Positions 1 to 7,868 of a stretch of DNA of 64,000 nt are shown piece by piece; position 1 is the first letter of the stretch; the number at the start of each line of letters is the position of its first letter. A program made the position numbers and the translations under genes. The DNA comes from CAWIDU01 sp963835055 (GTDB lineage Bacteria > Patescibacteriota > Saccharimonadia > Saccharimonadales > UBA4665): the NCBI GenBank assembly GCA_963835055.1, contig CAWIDU010000001.1, positions 62,001 to 126,000 on the forward strand. Reading direction: 5' to 3'. The notes beneath the pieces were generated by a model. The model made no database searches. It had not been told where the DNA came from and worked only from the letters and a program-made list of their open reading frames with translations.

Positions 1-115
1 CACCAAACCATTGCACCGACGGACCCTGCTGGGCTACGACGTGCTGAAAAGTGACCCACCATACCGCAAAACCTAAGAATACCAGGGTCACGAATATTTG
101 TAGTTTGTTTTTCAT
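1..115 (-). CDS. N-terminus of a secreted or membrane-anchored protein (partial)
   Basis: An ATG at 113-115 on the minus strand opens a frame that stays open to the window edge (38 codons seen). It begins with a short basic stretch (MKNKLQ) followed by about 20 hydrophobic residues, which reads as a signal peptide or membrane anchor. The rest lies outside the window, so no function can be given. It is divergent from the next gene at 216. Confidence 0.55.
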   Translation of the reverse strand, partial: MKNKLQIFVTLVFLGFAVWWVTFQHVVAQQGPSVQWFG

Positions 116-215
116 TTAATAAGCCTATCCCTATTATCCAGGGTATACCTGAACTGTCAAGCCCGGCCTCGGTGCCGGCCTCTAGCTAGTATGGTTGGAG
201 TAATTTATACTCTAG

Positions 216-1145
216 ATGATGTTACCCATTTTCCCTCAGTTCGCGCCGCTGACTATCAATGACCGAGGGCAATACGAACAGCTCATAAGTCGCTTCCCGC
301 CTTTTTCAGACATCTCTTTCGTGACCCTTAACATCTGGTGGAACTTAGAGGGCCAGTTGAAGTTTTCGACACTCAACCAAAACTTGGTTATAGATTACCT
401 ATTGCCCTTCGATGAAGAAAATTCAGGGCTGTGTATTGTCGGTGAAAACCAGTTGGACGATTCGATGAGGACGCTTTTCGATTATTTGCACAGCAATCAA
501 AAAGCTCCGAAGCTGGTTCATGTACCAGAATTCGTGGTTAAGAAGCTTGCCCGACCCGACGATTTCTCCATTGAGGAGGAGCCCGACTATAACGAATACA
601 TCCTTGATAGCAAAGCCCTGGCCAGCCTGGAAAGCCCGGAGCATGGGCGGACGCGCCGCAAGGTGGGCCGCTTCCTGAGAGAAGTCGAGGAGCGCAAAGT
701 AGAAATACGACCGCTAGACTTAGCTACGCCCGAATCTAGGGAGCAGCTTTTTCAAGCCATTGTCGCTTGGGAGAAAACCACGGCCGGAACGAATGACCCT
801 GGTCACACCGAGCACGCCGCCCTCAAGCAGACGCTAGCCCACGCTTCAGCGCTCGGCATTGAGCACTTGGGGCTGTACCTGGATGACGTGCTCTGCGCAG
901 TCATCTTTTACCACCGTTCAATCAATAATGATTTCTACATACTTAACCACCTGAAGGTGGACTATAGTATCCCCTTTATTTTCAACTACATGACCCATCA
1001 TATTGCCGGCAAGGCGGTTGAAGACAATATCGACTTCCTAAATATGGAGATGGACCTGGGGATCGAAAACCTGCGTAATTATAAAATGGGGCTCAGACCG
1101 GTTGATTTCTTCCGTAAGTACACCGTGAAACCGGCTCAGGCCTAG
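216..1145 (+). CDS. DUF2156 / phosphatidylglycerol lysyltransferase C-terminal-like protein
   Basis: A 309-residue soluble protein. The N-terminal motif FPPFSD followed by an aromatic NIWW stretch (residues about 27-43), and the C-terminal part ending in NYKMGLRP, resemble the DUF2156 double-GNAT fold found in the aminoacyl-transfer half of MprF-type lysyltransferases. By family knowledge it would move an aminoacyl or acyl group to a lipid or small acceptor; the substrate is not visible. There is no membrane domain, so only the transferase half is present. A -10 box TATACT at 206-211 ends 4 bases before the ATG at 216 and 7 bases before a second in-frame ATG at 219, so the mRNA is probably leaderless. 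The stop overlaps the convergent transporter gene by 4 bases. Confidence 0.7.
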   Translation: MMLPIFPQFAPLTINDRGQYEQLISRFPPFSDISFVTLNIWWNLEGQLKFSTLNQNLVIDYLLPFDEENSGLCIVGENQLDDSMRTLFDYLHSNQKAPKLVHVPEFVVKKLARPDDFSIEEEPDYNEYILDSKALASLESPEHGRTRRKVGRFLREVEERKVEIRPLDLATPESREQLFQAIVAWEKTTAGTNDPGHTEHAALKQTLAHASALGIEHLGLYLDDVLCAVIFYHRSINNDFYILNHLKVDYSIPFIFNYMTHHIAGKAVEDNIDFLNMEMDLGIENLRNYKMGLRPVDFFRKYTVKPAQA

Positions 1146-2044
1146 CCTTTGTAAGCGAGACTGATAATAGCCAGCCCGGCGATAGCAACCAACATCAGGG
1201 CGAATTTGCGGCGGCGATGGCCGTCCTCGGCTTCGCGGAAGAACTTCGGCGACCGCGGATAGAGCGCTAACGCGATCAACAGCACGAACATCGGCTGGAT
1301 GCCTTCTATGACCTTAACTAGCGACACCGGCCCACGGCTGATCGCCAGGTTGAGTGTCAATTCCGCCGATAGACCAATAAGCTCGGCGGCCACGAAGATC
1401 GGCAATAATTTTTTGATACGTTTTTTGATTTTCAGAATGCCCTGCTTGTTTTCGCTGAATTTCAAGAATAAAAAGAACAGGCCACCTAGGCCCATACCGA
1501 TCGAGAAATATATATAAACCGAGTAAAAGTCGGCCCGTTGGTAGGCATACTTAGTCATGATGGCAACGGCGTCCATGAAGACGACGGCAATGGCTACCGG
1601 AAGGAGTGCCTTAGAAAACTTGAACCGGCGCAGGTCAGAAACTGCCAGGCCTAGCGAGGCCGAAAGCACGACAACGAAGCCGGCTATCTCGGCCAGCGAC
1701 AGATGTTCGTGGACAATGAAGTGCGCGAAGAAAGGGATGGTGGCCGGCGCCAGACCGAACAAGGCTATAACTACTGATGGTGAATCGGACTCCAGGCCTT
1801 TGAAATAGAAGAAATAATAAGCCAGGGTCAGAAAACCCGCGCCGCCGGCCAGCAATGAAAGTTGCAGGGATAACGTATGGGCGTGCAGAAAAATTCGACT
1901 GAGAAGCGGTAGCGCACCGTAGAAACCGGCTGAAACAGTCGCCAGATAGGGACTTTCGTAAACAAAGCTCAGCAGGTTATCGTCGAGCAGATTGACAATG
2001 GCATATAGGAATGGCGCCAAAAGGGCTAGATAAAACCAGCTCAT
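1142..2044 (-). CDS. EamA/DMT-family membrane transporter
   Basis: A 300-residue, almost wholly hydrophobic protein with about ten predicted membrane helices in two similar halves, the layout of EamA drug/metabolite transporters. The C-terminal half has the typical charged start of the last helices (LVKVIEGIQPMFVLLIALAL). It probably exports a small metabolite; the substrate is unknown. The C-terminus carries a short cytoplasmic basic loop (EDGHRRRKF). It is convergent with the DUF2156 gene and divergent from the arginine decarboxylase gene. Confidence 0.8.
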   Translation of the reverse strand: MSWFYLALLAPFLYAIVNLLDDNLLSFVYESPYLATVSAGFYGALPLLSRIFLHAHTLSLQLSLLAGGAGFLTLAYYFFYFKGLESDSPSVVIALFGLAPATIPFFAHFIVHEHLSLAEIAGFVVVLSASLGLAVSDLRRFKFSKALLPVAIAVVFMDAVAIMTKYAYQRADFYSVYIYFSIGMGLGGLFFLFLKFSENKQGILKIKKRIKKLLPIFVAAELIGLSAELTLNLAISRGPVSLVKVIEGIQPMFVLLIALALYPRSPKFFREAEDGHRRRKFALMLVAIAGLAIISLAYKG

Positions 2045-2134
2045 GAGGCCAGTATAGCGGCTAGCGTGGAAAACAAAAAAGGTTATGGTATAGTGGTGGT
2101 GTATCTAAGACACATAAAAAGGTAAAATAAAAAT

Positions 2135-2662
2135 ATGCGTATTCAAATCTCCGGCGGGATTGGCGTGGGGCCCACCGAAATGGCAGCTTTCGACCAGGCT
2201 CTAGTTCATGCTGGGGTGGCTAATTATAATTTGATTTATCTTAGTTCGGTGTTGCCACCAGACAGCCAAGTCCATTTCGAACCGCGCCCCCAAAACCCCG
2301 GCGGCCAGTGGGGTGATCGACTGTATCTTGTGATGGCTCAGAAACGTACCTCGCAGAGAAACCAGGAAGTCTGGGCTGGTATTGGCTGGATGCAGGACGC
2401 GAAAACCCATCAGGGTTTGCTGGTCGAGCATGAAGGTCATAGTGAAACCGAGGTGCGAGCCGACATCGAGCATAGCCTAACGGCTATGGCGGCTAATCGT
2501 CATATGGAATTCGGACCGCATCATATGCACGTTATCGGCACCAAGTATACTGACCTGCCTGTCTGCTCGTTGGTCGTGGCCGTCTTCGAAACCTCAAGTT
2601 GGCGCGGTCTACGGAGTAGTGGTAAGTTAAGCGGTTTGAAACTCCCCAAAATGTCGCGCTAA
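2135..2662 (+). CDS. Pyruvoyl-dependent arginine decarboxylase
   Basis: A 175-residue protein of the PvlArgDC family, which makes agmatine from arginine using a pyruvoyl group formed by self-cleavage. Seen: the N-terminal GIGVGPTEMAAFDQAL, then NYNLIYLSSVLPP, where the Ser-Ser pair (about residues 42-43) is the expected self-cleavage site, and a later GIGW and EHEGHSE segment near the active site. Length fits the family (about 160-180). No polyamine genes adjoin it, so agmatine may feed polyamine synthesis elsewhere, acid resistance or signalling. An AAGGT Shine-Dalgarno-like stretch lies 11 bases before the ATG. A short hairpin (GCGAAGC/GCTTCGC) follows the stop. Confidence 0.88.
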   Translation: MRIQISGGIGVGPTEMAAFDQALVHAGVANYNLIYLSSVLPPDSQVHFEPRPQNPGGQWGDRLYLVMAQKRTSQRNQEVWAGIGWMQDAKTHQGLLVEHEGHSETEVRADIEHSLTAMAANRHMEFGPHHMHVIGTKYTDLPVCSLVVAVFETSSWRGLRSSGKLSGLKLPKMSR

Positions 2663-2709
2663 AATGGCGAAGCTGCGCGTCGCTTCGCAAAGGGGTTATA
2701 ATAGCTAGT

Positions 2710-3084
2710 ATGGCCAAGATCGCGATTATCGAAGATGACATGGCAATTAGCCAGATGTACCGTTTCAAGTTCGAGGCGGAGGGCTACACTGTCGAAACCG
2801 CCGAGAACGGCAAGCTTGGTTTGCAGCTGGCCGAAACCATGAAACCGGACATTATTTTGCTGGACCTCATGATGCCAGAAATGACCGGCGACGAGATGTT
2901 AGCCAAATTGCGGGCCACGCCGTGGGGCAAGAATATCAGGGTGATTGTGCTGACCAACATGGGCGAGCAGGAAATTCCGGAGGGCGTCAAGCAGCTGGGC
3001 GTCAGTGGCGTGATTCTGAAGGCCGACATGACGCCGCGCCAGGTGGCCGAAATTGTCAAAAAGAACCTCGCCGTTAAAACGTGA
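2710..3084 (+). CDS. Single-domain response regulator (CheY-like)
   Basis: A 124-residue receiver domain with no output domain. The acidic pair after IIE (Asp9-Asp10), the phosphorylation site Asp52 in LLDLMMPE, the switch Thr in VLTN and the conserved Lys in LKADMTP are all present, so it should accept phosphate from a histidine kinase. No kinase lies in the window; a partner elsewhere is inferred. It is transcribed from a TATAAT at 2697-2702 with the ATG at 2710, that is, leaderless. murD follows 12 bases downstream on the same strand. Confidence 0.92.
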   Translation: MAKIAIIEDDMAISQMYRFKFEAEGYTVETAENGKLGLQLAETMKPDIILLDLMMPEMTGDEMLAKLRATPWGKNIRVIVLTNMGEQEIPEGVKQLGVSGVILKADMTPRQVAEIVKKNLAVKT

Positions 3085-3096
3085 CATACTAGTTTT

Positions 3097-4434
3097 ATGA
3101 AAATTGCCATTCTCGGCTACGATGTTGAAGGGCGAGCGACTTACGAATACTACGCCGCTCAGAGCGGTCACGAAATAACTATTTGCGACCAGAACCCTAC
3201 GCTGAACGCGCCGGCTGGCGCCACGACCCGGCTGGGTGAAGGTTACCTCGATAATCTGGATCATTTTGATCTGTTAGTTCGAACAGCTGGTCTACAGCCG
3301 GCCAAAATCCTGGCCAAGAATCCAACCGTCGGCCCCAAAATCACTTCTCAGACCAATGAATTTCTGCGCGTTTGCCCAACGAAAAACGTCATTGGCGTCA
3401 CCGGCACCAAGGGCAAGGGCACAACAGCCACGCTAATCGCCAAAATGCTCGAAGCCGATGGTCGGAATGCCTATCTCGGTGGCAACATTGGCATTCCGGC
3501 CTTGGCCCTACTGGCCAATAATATCCAGCCCGACGACTGGGTGGTCCTGGAATTATCCAGTTTCCAGCTGATTGACGCCCGCCAATCGCCGCACATCGCC
3601 GTTTGCTTAATGGTAGTGTCCGAGCACTTGGATTGGCACGCCAACGTCGAAGAATATTTCACAGCCAAGACACAGCTTTTTGCCCACCAAACAACCGCTG
3701 ATTTCGCCATTTACTATGCCGATAACCCAACGTCGAAGCGGATTGCCAGCACCGGCCTGGCCAAGAAAATTCCCTACTTCGCGGCACCCGGCGCCCAGGT
3801 CGTCGACAAAGCCATCAACATCGGCGGCCGGGTTATTTGTCCGACCGACGAACTCAAACTACTTGGCGCCCACAACTGGCAAAACGTCTGCGCCGCTGTT
3901 ACCACCATCTGGCAAGTCTCCCAAAACGTCGATGCCATGCGCTCCGTCCTGACCAGCTTCAGCGGCCTGGAACATCGGCTAGAATTCGTTCGTGAAGTCG
4001 ACAACGTCAAATTTTATGACGACTCGTTCGGCACGACGCCGGAAACGGCCATCGTGGCCATCCAAGCCCTGGCACCGCCCAAGGTGCTGATCCTCGGCGG
4101 CTCCACCAAAGGCAGTGATTTCAGTGGACTGGCCCGGGCCATCGCCGGCAGTAACATTCGGCAAATTATTCTGATCGGCAACACGGCGCGGCCCTACCAC
4201 CAGGCAGCGGCGCCGGAAATCGAGGCCGCTCTGCGCGCCCAAGGCGTCGGCGCGATCACCTCTCTGGTCAGACCAGGCGGCAATACCATGGACGAGATTG
4301 TGCGCGCTGCCCGTGCCGCGGCCGAGCCGGGTGACGTGGTGCTGCTATCACCAGCCTGCGCCAGCTTCGATTTATTCGTTGATTACAAGGACCGCGGCGA
4401 GCAGTTCAAGAAAGCCGTCGCCGTTCTAGCTTAG
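3097..4434 (+). CDS. murD: UDP-N-acetylmuramoylalanine--D-glutamate ligase
   Basis: A 445-residue Mur ligase that adds D-glutamate to UDP-MurNAc-L-Ala in the cytoplasm. Seen: an N-terminal nucleotide-binding domain, the ATP-binding loop GVTGTKGKGTT (about residues 100-110), the middle-domain LELSSFQL and HLDWH motifs typical of MurD, then FYDDSFGTTPE and a C-terminal ligase domain ending LLSPACASFDLF. Length is normal for the family. Its 3' end overlaps convergent murI by 9 bases. murI makes the D-glutamate this enzyme uses, so the two make functional neighbours although they are on opposite strands. Confidence 0.95.
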   Translation: MKIAILGYDVEGRATYEYYAAQSGHEITICDQNPTLNAPAGATTRLGEGYLDNLDHFDLLVRTAGLQPAKILAKNPTVGPKITSQTNEFLRVCPTKNVIGVTGTKGKGTTATLIAKMLEADGRNAYLGGNIGIPALALLANNIQPDDWVVLELSSFQLIDARQSPHIAVCLMVVSEHLDWHANVEEYFTAKTQLFAHQTTADFAIYYADNPTSKRIASTGLAKKIPYFAAPGAQVVDKAINIGGRVICPTDELKLLGAHNWQNVCAAVTTIWQVSQNVDAMRSVLTSFSGLEHRLEFVREVDNVKFYDDSFGTTPETAIVAIQALAPPKVLILGGSTKGSDFSGLARAIAGSNIRQIILIGNTARPYHQAAAPEIEAALRAQGVGAITSLVRPGGNTMDEIVRAARAAAEPGDVVLLSPACASFDLFVDYKDRGEQFKKAVAVLA

Positions 4435-5073
4435 TTCGGTCAGAAGATGCTTCAGTTGTCGAACAACCACGGGCTCGGGCTGTAAAACTTGAGCCCGCTC
4501 GGCGGCCAAATTTTTTATTTCGGCCTCGATCCAATGATAGTGAGTACAGCCCAGGACAATGACGTCCGCCTTTTCAGCTAAAACTTCGTCGATGCGTTGA
4601 GCGATTTTTCGCTGATTAATGTCATGCTCCTCGATCATCGTGGCCCAATCACTGCAATCCGGCTCCAAAACTGTCAGGTCTTTGGCGTAATGCTTCTTGA
4701 GCCAAGCGTAACGTTTGCTCTGCAGTGTTACCGGCGTGGCGCAAACGGCAATAGTGCCGGTTTTGGTCAACCGCGCCGCCGTCTTGACCATTGGCTCGAC
4801 GGCAATTAGGGGCACCGTGAACTTGTTACGTAAATCTTTAATCAAAGTTGTCGAAACAGTATTGCAGGCCACAACGATTACCTGGCAGCCAGCGTCAACT
4901 AGTTCCTGGAAGATCGGCACCACGAAACTCAGAATTTCTTGCGGCGACCGCGTCCCATAGGGCACATGCTCTTTGTCTTCACGCAAAATTACTTCCTGCT
5001 CCGGCAAAGCTTTCTCGATGGCATTGGCCACTGACAAGCCACCAACTCCCGAATCGAAAACCCCGATTTTCAC
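4426..5073 (-). CDS. murI: Glutamate racemase (short form)
   Basis: A 215-residue protein that interconverts L- and D-glutamate for peptidoglycan. Seen: FDSGVGGLSV at residues 6-15, the first catalytic cysteine Cys70 in ACNTVS, and the second, Cys176, in LGCTHY. Both acid/base cysteines are thus intact. It is shorter than usual (family about 260-280); the missing length is mostly after the second cysteine and in loops, as is common in reduced genomes. Its start overlaps the stop of the upstream phosphoribosyltransferase-like gene by 4 bases, so folD, the PRTase-like gene and murI look like one transcript. Confidence 0.93.
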   Translation of the reverse strand: MKIGVFDSGVGGLSVANAIEKALPEQEVILREDKEHVPYGTRSPQEILSFVVPIFQELVDAGCQVIVVACNTVSTTLIKDLRNKFTVPLIAVEPMVKTAARLTKTGTIAVCATPVTLQSKRYAWLKKHYAKDLTVLEPDCSDWATMIEEHDINQRKIAQRIDEVLAEKADVIVLGCTHYHWIEAEIKNLAAERAQVLQPEPVVVRQLKHLLTELS

Positions 5074-5657
5074 TGCAGGTACTTCCGAAATGGTGAGTCG
5101 GGCTCCAACATGGCTGGAATAGCTATTTTGGCTAAGGGATGAACCGGTATGTCTAGCTCTTCATAATCGCCTTCAACGCCCCTGTCTAATTCTGCAAGCA
5201 CTGCTAGGATCTTGCCGTGCATTCCTGGCAGCCATAAAACTTTTCGTGTGCTAGATCGTCGATTAAGTGTATCCTCAACTATTAGCCCGGACGTGCATTT
5301 ATTGACAGTGTCTTCGTCGACTGGGGTTTTGAAGAAAAAGCCGTCTTCCGTTTTTTCAAGCTGAGCAACATAGATCTCTCTGTCATATTTGGTGCTCAGT
5401 TCATAGGCCACCCAGCCCGCTAAATCAGTTGCGCCATCAGGTACACCGACGATAAATTGTGGTTGATTAAAGCTTGGCCTATATTGTTCCGCTAAATCAG
5501 CCAGGCCGCTAACTACCACGTCTCTAATTAACGGATGCTGAGCCAGGACAGCGCTATCAAGTTCAACTCTGTTATTTGCTTCTTGGCCATCAGCGAATTC
5601 ACCCTCAAAGTCGCGGAAGCCAATTTGCAATAACTGTTCGCCAAGTTCTGTTGCCAT
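5070..5657 (-). CDS. Orotate phosphoribosyltransferase-like protein with a degenerate PRPP loop
   Basis: A 195-residue protein with the layout of an orotate-type phosphoribosyltransferase: a core PQFIVGVPDGATDLA segment, then a LIVEDTLNRRSST stretch where PRTases have the PRPP loop (usually VEDxxTTGGS), and a C-terminal AVLAELDRGVEG followed by a hood-like LDIPVHPLAKI. The Gly-Gly of the PRPP loop is replaced by Arg-Arg, so activity on orotate is doubtful. It may be a regulatory or salvage relative. It lies between folD and murI on the same strand with a 4-base overlap to murI. The family assignment is by motif layout only. Confidence 0.6.
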   Translation of the reverse strand: MATELGEQLLQIGFRDFEGEFADGQEANNRVELDSAVLAQHPLIRDVVVSGLADLAEQYRPSFNQPQFIVGVPDGATDLAGWVAYELSTKYDREIYVAQLEKTEDGFFFKTPVDEDTVNKCTSGLIVEDTLNRRSSTRKVLWLPGMHGKILAVLAELDRGVEGDYEELDIPVHPLAKIAIPAMLEPDSPFRKYLQ

Positions 5658-5660
5658 AAA

Positions 5661-6467
5661 CTACCCTTCTTTACTGCGAGCCGCCCGGATAACATTTTCG
5701 AACAGCGCACAGACGGTTAGCGGGCCGACGCCGCCCTTGGTTGGCGTGATCGTCAGATCGGGACGCTCGTAAACTTCCGGCGCCACGTCGCCGACGGTTT
5801 TGCCATCCTCGCTGGCCACGCCAGCGTCAACAACCACGGCATTTGGTTTAATCATATCCGGGAATAGCAGCGCCGGGCTGCCGGCAGCCGTAATAATCAC
5901 GTCGGCGGCCAGGGTTTCCTTTTTCAAATCAGCCGTTTCGCGGTCGGCCACGTGTACATCAATGTCCGATGCTCGGAAAATTTTCTCCAATGGCGCACCC
6001 ACCAACTTGCCACGGCCAATCAACAGCACGCGCTTGCCATTCAAGTCCACGTTGTAGCCAGCCAGCAGCCAGAGAATGGCCATCGGCGTAGCGGGCTCGA
6101 ATTTCGCTGCGCGACCTAGGGCATCGACGTCCTTGTCAGCAGTAACTAGATTAACAATTTCGTCGGTTTGCACCGGATCTTCCAACGGCAGCTGGATGAT
6201 AATACCATGCACACTCGGATCTTTATTTAACTTGTTAAGTAATTTCTTCACTTCTGTCTGTCGAACATTATAGACATCGACCTCAACCTCAATATCGGCG
6301 CCGTACTGCCGCTTCAGCCGGACATAGGTATTGATCACCGGGTTATCAGTTGTCACGACAATCGCTAGCTTCGGCGCCAAGTCATGCGCCTGCCGCAAAG
6401 CTCGGACATCATGCTCCTGCCGTTGCTTAATAAATTCAGCCAACTCCCGGCCATCCAGTAATTTCAT
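5661..6467 (-). CDS. folD: Methylenetetrahydrofolate dehydrogenase/cyclohydrolase
   Basis: A 268-residue bifunctional one-carbon enzyme. Seen: an N-terminal domain with YVRLKRQYGADIEVE, the substrate motif GIIIQLPLED, the NAD(P) loop LLIGRGKLVGAPLEKI and the C-terminal TPTKGGVGPLTVCAL signature. The start was placed at the ATG at 6465-6467 (MKLLDGRELAEF), as an upstream in-frame ATG adds an unconserved leader. It works with glyA (16477-17754), which supplies methylene-THF. The downstream gene starts 3 bases after its stop, which suggests an operon with the PRTase-like gene and murI. Confidence 0.94.
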   Translation of the reverse strand: MKLLDGRELAEFIKQRQEHDVRALRQAHDLAPKLAIVVTTDNPVINTYVRLKRQYGADIEVEVDVYNVRQTEVKKLLNKLNKDPSVHGIIIQLPLEDPVQTDEIVNLVTADKDVDALGRAAKFEPATPMAILWLLAGYNVDLNGKRVLLIGRGKLVGAPLEKIFRASDIDVHVADRETADLKKETLAADVIITAAGSPALLFPDMIKPNAVVVDAGVASEDGKTVGDVAPEVYERPDLTITPTKGGVGPLTVCALFENVIRAARSKEG

Positions 6468-6539
6468 CAGCCGTATTATACCGCAAAACCTTGCCAAAAC
6501 AGAGGTAATTTGTTAAAGTTTGCGAGTCACGTGCGACAC

Positions 6540-6616
6540 GGGCCAGTAGCTCAGCTGGTTAGAGCACCTGCCTCTTAAGCAGGGTGTCGAGGGTTCAAGT
6601 CCCTCCTGGCCCTCCA
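6540..6616 (+). tRNA. tRNA-Lys(CTT)
   Basis: A 77-base cloverleaf. Acceptor GGGCCAG pairs with CTGGCCC; D stem GCTC/GAGC; anticodon stem CCTGC/GCAGG with loop CTCTTAA, so the anticodon is CTT; T stem GAGGG/CCCTC with loop TTCAAGT; CCA is encoded at 6614-6616. The discriminator base reads T, as in the second Lys tRNA of the window. Its last ten bases recur downstream at 7894, 8574 and 10265 (see the att-like repeats), so this gene is the anchor of the accessory island. Confidence 0.97.
6607..6616 (+). repeat. att-like core, copy 0 (tRNA-Lys 3' end)
   Basis: TGGCCCTCCA, the 3' end of tRNA-Lys(CTT). This is the parental copy of the core repeated at 7894, 8574, 10265 and, in degenerate form, 12651. 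The upstream sequence here is the tRNA T arm and has no ATTTCAGT at the -25 position. Confidence 0.85.
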
Positions 6617-6672
6617 GACTTTTTTACAACGTTATGTGATCAAAGCCGTTTCATTGAACTGAAATAGAAAAA

Positions 6673-6984
6673 TTAAACTCCTTGAACAAACATTAGCACT
6701 CGGCCCTCGAAAGTATTTGGTGTAATGTTACGAGCCTCAGCATACTCAGGCGAGTCATACCAAGCCTTAGCATTTTCCATATTTCGAAATTGAACTATAG
6801 AAAGGTGACGAGTGGTCGATTCACCTTCGATAATTATGGGCTCGCTATTTGAGACAATGAAATGTCCTCCAAAATGTTTGATGGCAGGACCAGTAATTTC
6901 AGCATAACGTTTGATGATCTCTTGATCCTTTATCCCTTCAATTGCTGATATAACATACGCTACGGATTGATGTTTTTCGATCAT
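6673..6984 (-). CDS. DUF1330 domain protein
   Basis: A 103-residue small dimeric alpha/beta-barrel type protein. Seen: AYVISAIEGIKD at the start, YAEITGPAIKHFGGHF, then HLSIVQFRNMENAKAWYDSPEYAEAR, the signature segment of DUF1330. The function of the family is unsettled; no enzyme activity can be claimed. Its start overlaps the stop of the arsR frame by one base and it follows arsR and the SRPBCC gene on the same strand, so all three form one operon under the tandem operators at 7767-7815. It is the last gene of cassette A, next to the tRNA-Lys. Confidence 0.82.
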   Translation of the reverse strand: MIEKHQSVAYVISAIEGIKDQEIIKRYAEITGPAIKHFGGHFIVSNSEPIIIEGESTTRHLSIVQFRNMENAKAWYDSPEYAEARNITPNTFEGRVLMFVQGV

Positions 6985-7321
6985 TATTGCTCATCCTCAG
7001 TAATGGCCTCAGCAATTTGCTTTATCTTGTTAAGTCTCTCATCCCACGCCATGGCAGCATTGGACATTTCCTTGGCAGCTAACGAAATTCCAGTTGGATC
7101 AATTGCAAATCGAACTTCCTTACCAACACGTCTAGAACTAATCAAGCCTGCTCTTTCTAACACTACTATGTGCTTAGAAATGGCTTGCCGACTATAGGGC
7201 AAAAACTTAGCCAATCTACTCGCTGAAGCCTCCCCCCGCCAAGCAATATATCAATCAGTTTTTTTCTACTCGGCTCTGCAATTGCAGACCAGATGTTTTC
7301 GTTAAAAGTTGTAGTGAGCAT
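6984..7321 (-). pseudogene. ArsR-family repressor, interrupted by a 1-base frameshift
   Basis: The gene starts at ATG 7319-7321, one base after the SRPBCC stop codon (TAG-T-ATG). It first reads MLTTTFNENIWSAIAEPSRK and KLIDILLGGG, and then continues one base out of frame as EASASRLAKFLPYSRQAISK, a classic ArsR winged-helix recognition helix. The break falls in a run of six G on the minus strand; a seventh G would restore a protein of about 112 residues. The family represses its own operon, usually in response to metal or another signal, and ArsR-SRPBCC pairs are common. Either a real loss of function or a homopolymer sequencing error. The downstream part alone (76 residues from TTG at 7214) would lack helix 1. 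Confidence 0.85.
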
Positions 7322-7322
7322 A

Positions 7323-7748
7323 CTAGGCGTCTTCTGCGTGTTGTTTAATGCTTTCTACGAATGTACCCCAGCCAGAATTATGTTTACCAAATAAGCTCTT
7401 CTTTTGCTCTTCGCTAAATACTTGCTCTTCAAATATACTCTCAGTTAAACGAAGCTGTGTTTTACCATTTTGCTCGGACAAATTAAATTCTACCAACGTT
7501 TTTTGGTTAGTAGAACGAGCTTCTTCATCGGGTGAAATCCACGAGAAGGCAAAAAGCTCGGGTTCATTTAACTTTATAACCTCGAGTGGGCACTCTCCAT
7601 AGCTTCTCCAGATAACCTTACCTTTACCGCCTATTCTTAAATCTAACTCAGCTTCATCACCAAACCACTGCCTAGGATCTGTAATAACTTTCCAGACTCT
7701 GCCTATTGGAGCATCAATCGTAATTTCTTTTTCAATATGGTCGCTCAT
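7323..7748 (-). CDS. SRPBCC / AHSA1-like domain protein
   Basis: A 141-residue START-like helix-grip protein. Seen: an N-terminal EKEITIDAPIGRVWKVITDP, which is the family signature, then a central WRSYGECPLEVIKL sheet and the C-terminal GKHNSGWGTFVESIKQHAE helix. Such proteins bind small hydrophobic ligands in a cavity; no catalytic residues are implied. It is the first gene of an SRPBCC-arsR-DUF1330 operon, with two ArsR-type operators and a promoter directly upstream, so it is probably induced when the repressor lets go. Confidence 0.85.
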   Translation of the reverse strand: MSDHIEKEITIDAPIGRVWKVITDPRQWFGDEAELDLRIGGKGKVIWRSYGECPLEVIKLNEPELFAFSWISPDEEARSTNQKTLVEFNLSEQNGKTQLRLTESIFEEQVFSEEQKKSLFGKHNSGWGTFVESIKQHAEDA

Positions 7749-7766
7749 AATTTTCTCCTTATTTTA

Positions 7767-7815
7767 TGCAACTCATTGTTGCACATTGAATGCCACAATG
7801 CAACTCTTGGTTGCA
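7767..7815 (-). promoter_or_regulatory. Tandem ArsR-type operators of the SRPBCC-arsR operon
   Basis: Two perfect inverted repeats of the form TGCAAC-N5-GTTGCA lie at 7767-7783 and 7799-7815, with centres 32 bp apart (three helical turns). They sit between the promoter and the SRPBCC start. The two copies share arms but not spacers, which is what a dimeric repressor site looks like. Confidence 0.78.
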
Positions 7816-7816
7816 C

Positions 7817-7846
7817 GTTATACAATTCTGGATCTTACTGAGTAAA
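7817..7846 (-). promoter_or_regulatory. Promoter of the SRPBCC-arsR-DUF1330 operon
   Basis: On the minus strand a -35 TTTACT (7841-7846) and a -10 TATAAC (7817-7822) are separated by 18 bp. The start of transcription would fall within the second operator, so bound repressor would block initiation. Confidence 0.6.
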
Positions 7847-7868
7847 AAATATCAGAGTTTGCTTTTTA

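Noticed and set aside
6658..6665. ACTGAAAT, an inverted copy of the right-arm motif, at the left end of cassette A
   Set aside because: A single 8-base match that the other units do not repeat; an inverted end repeat cannot be claimed.
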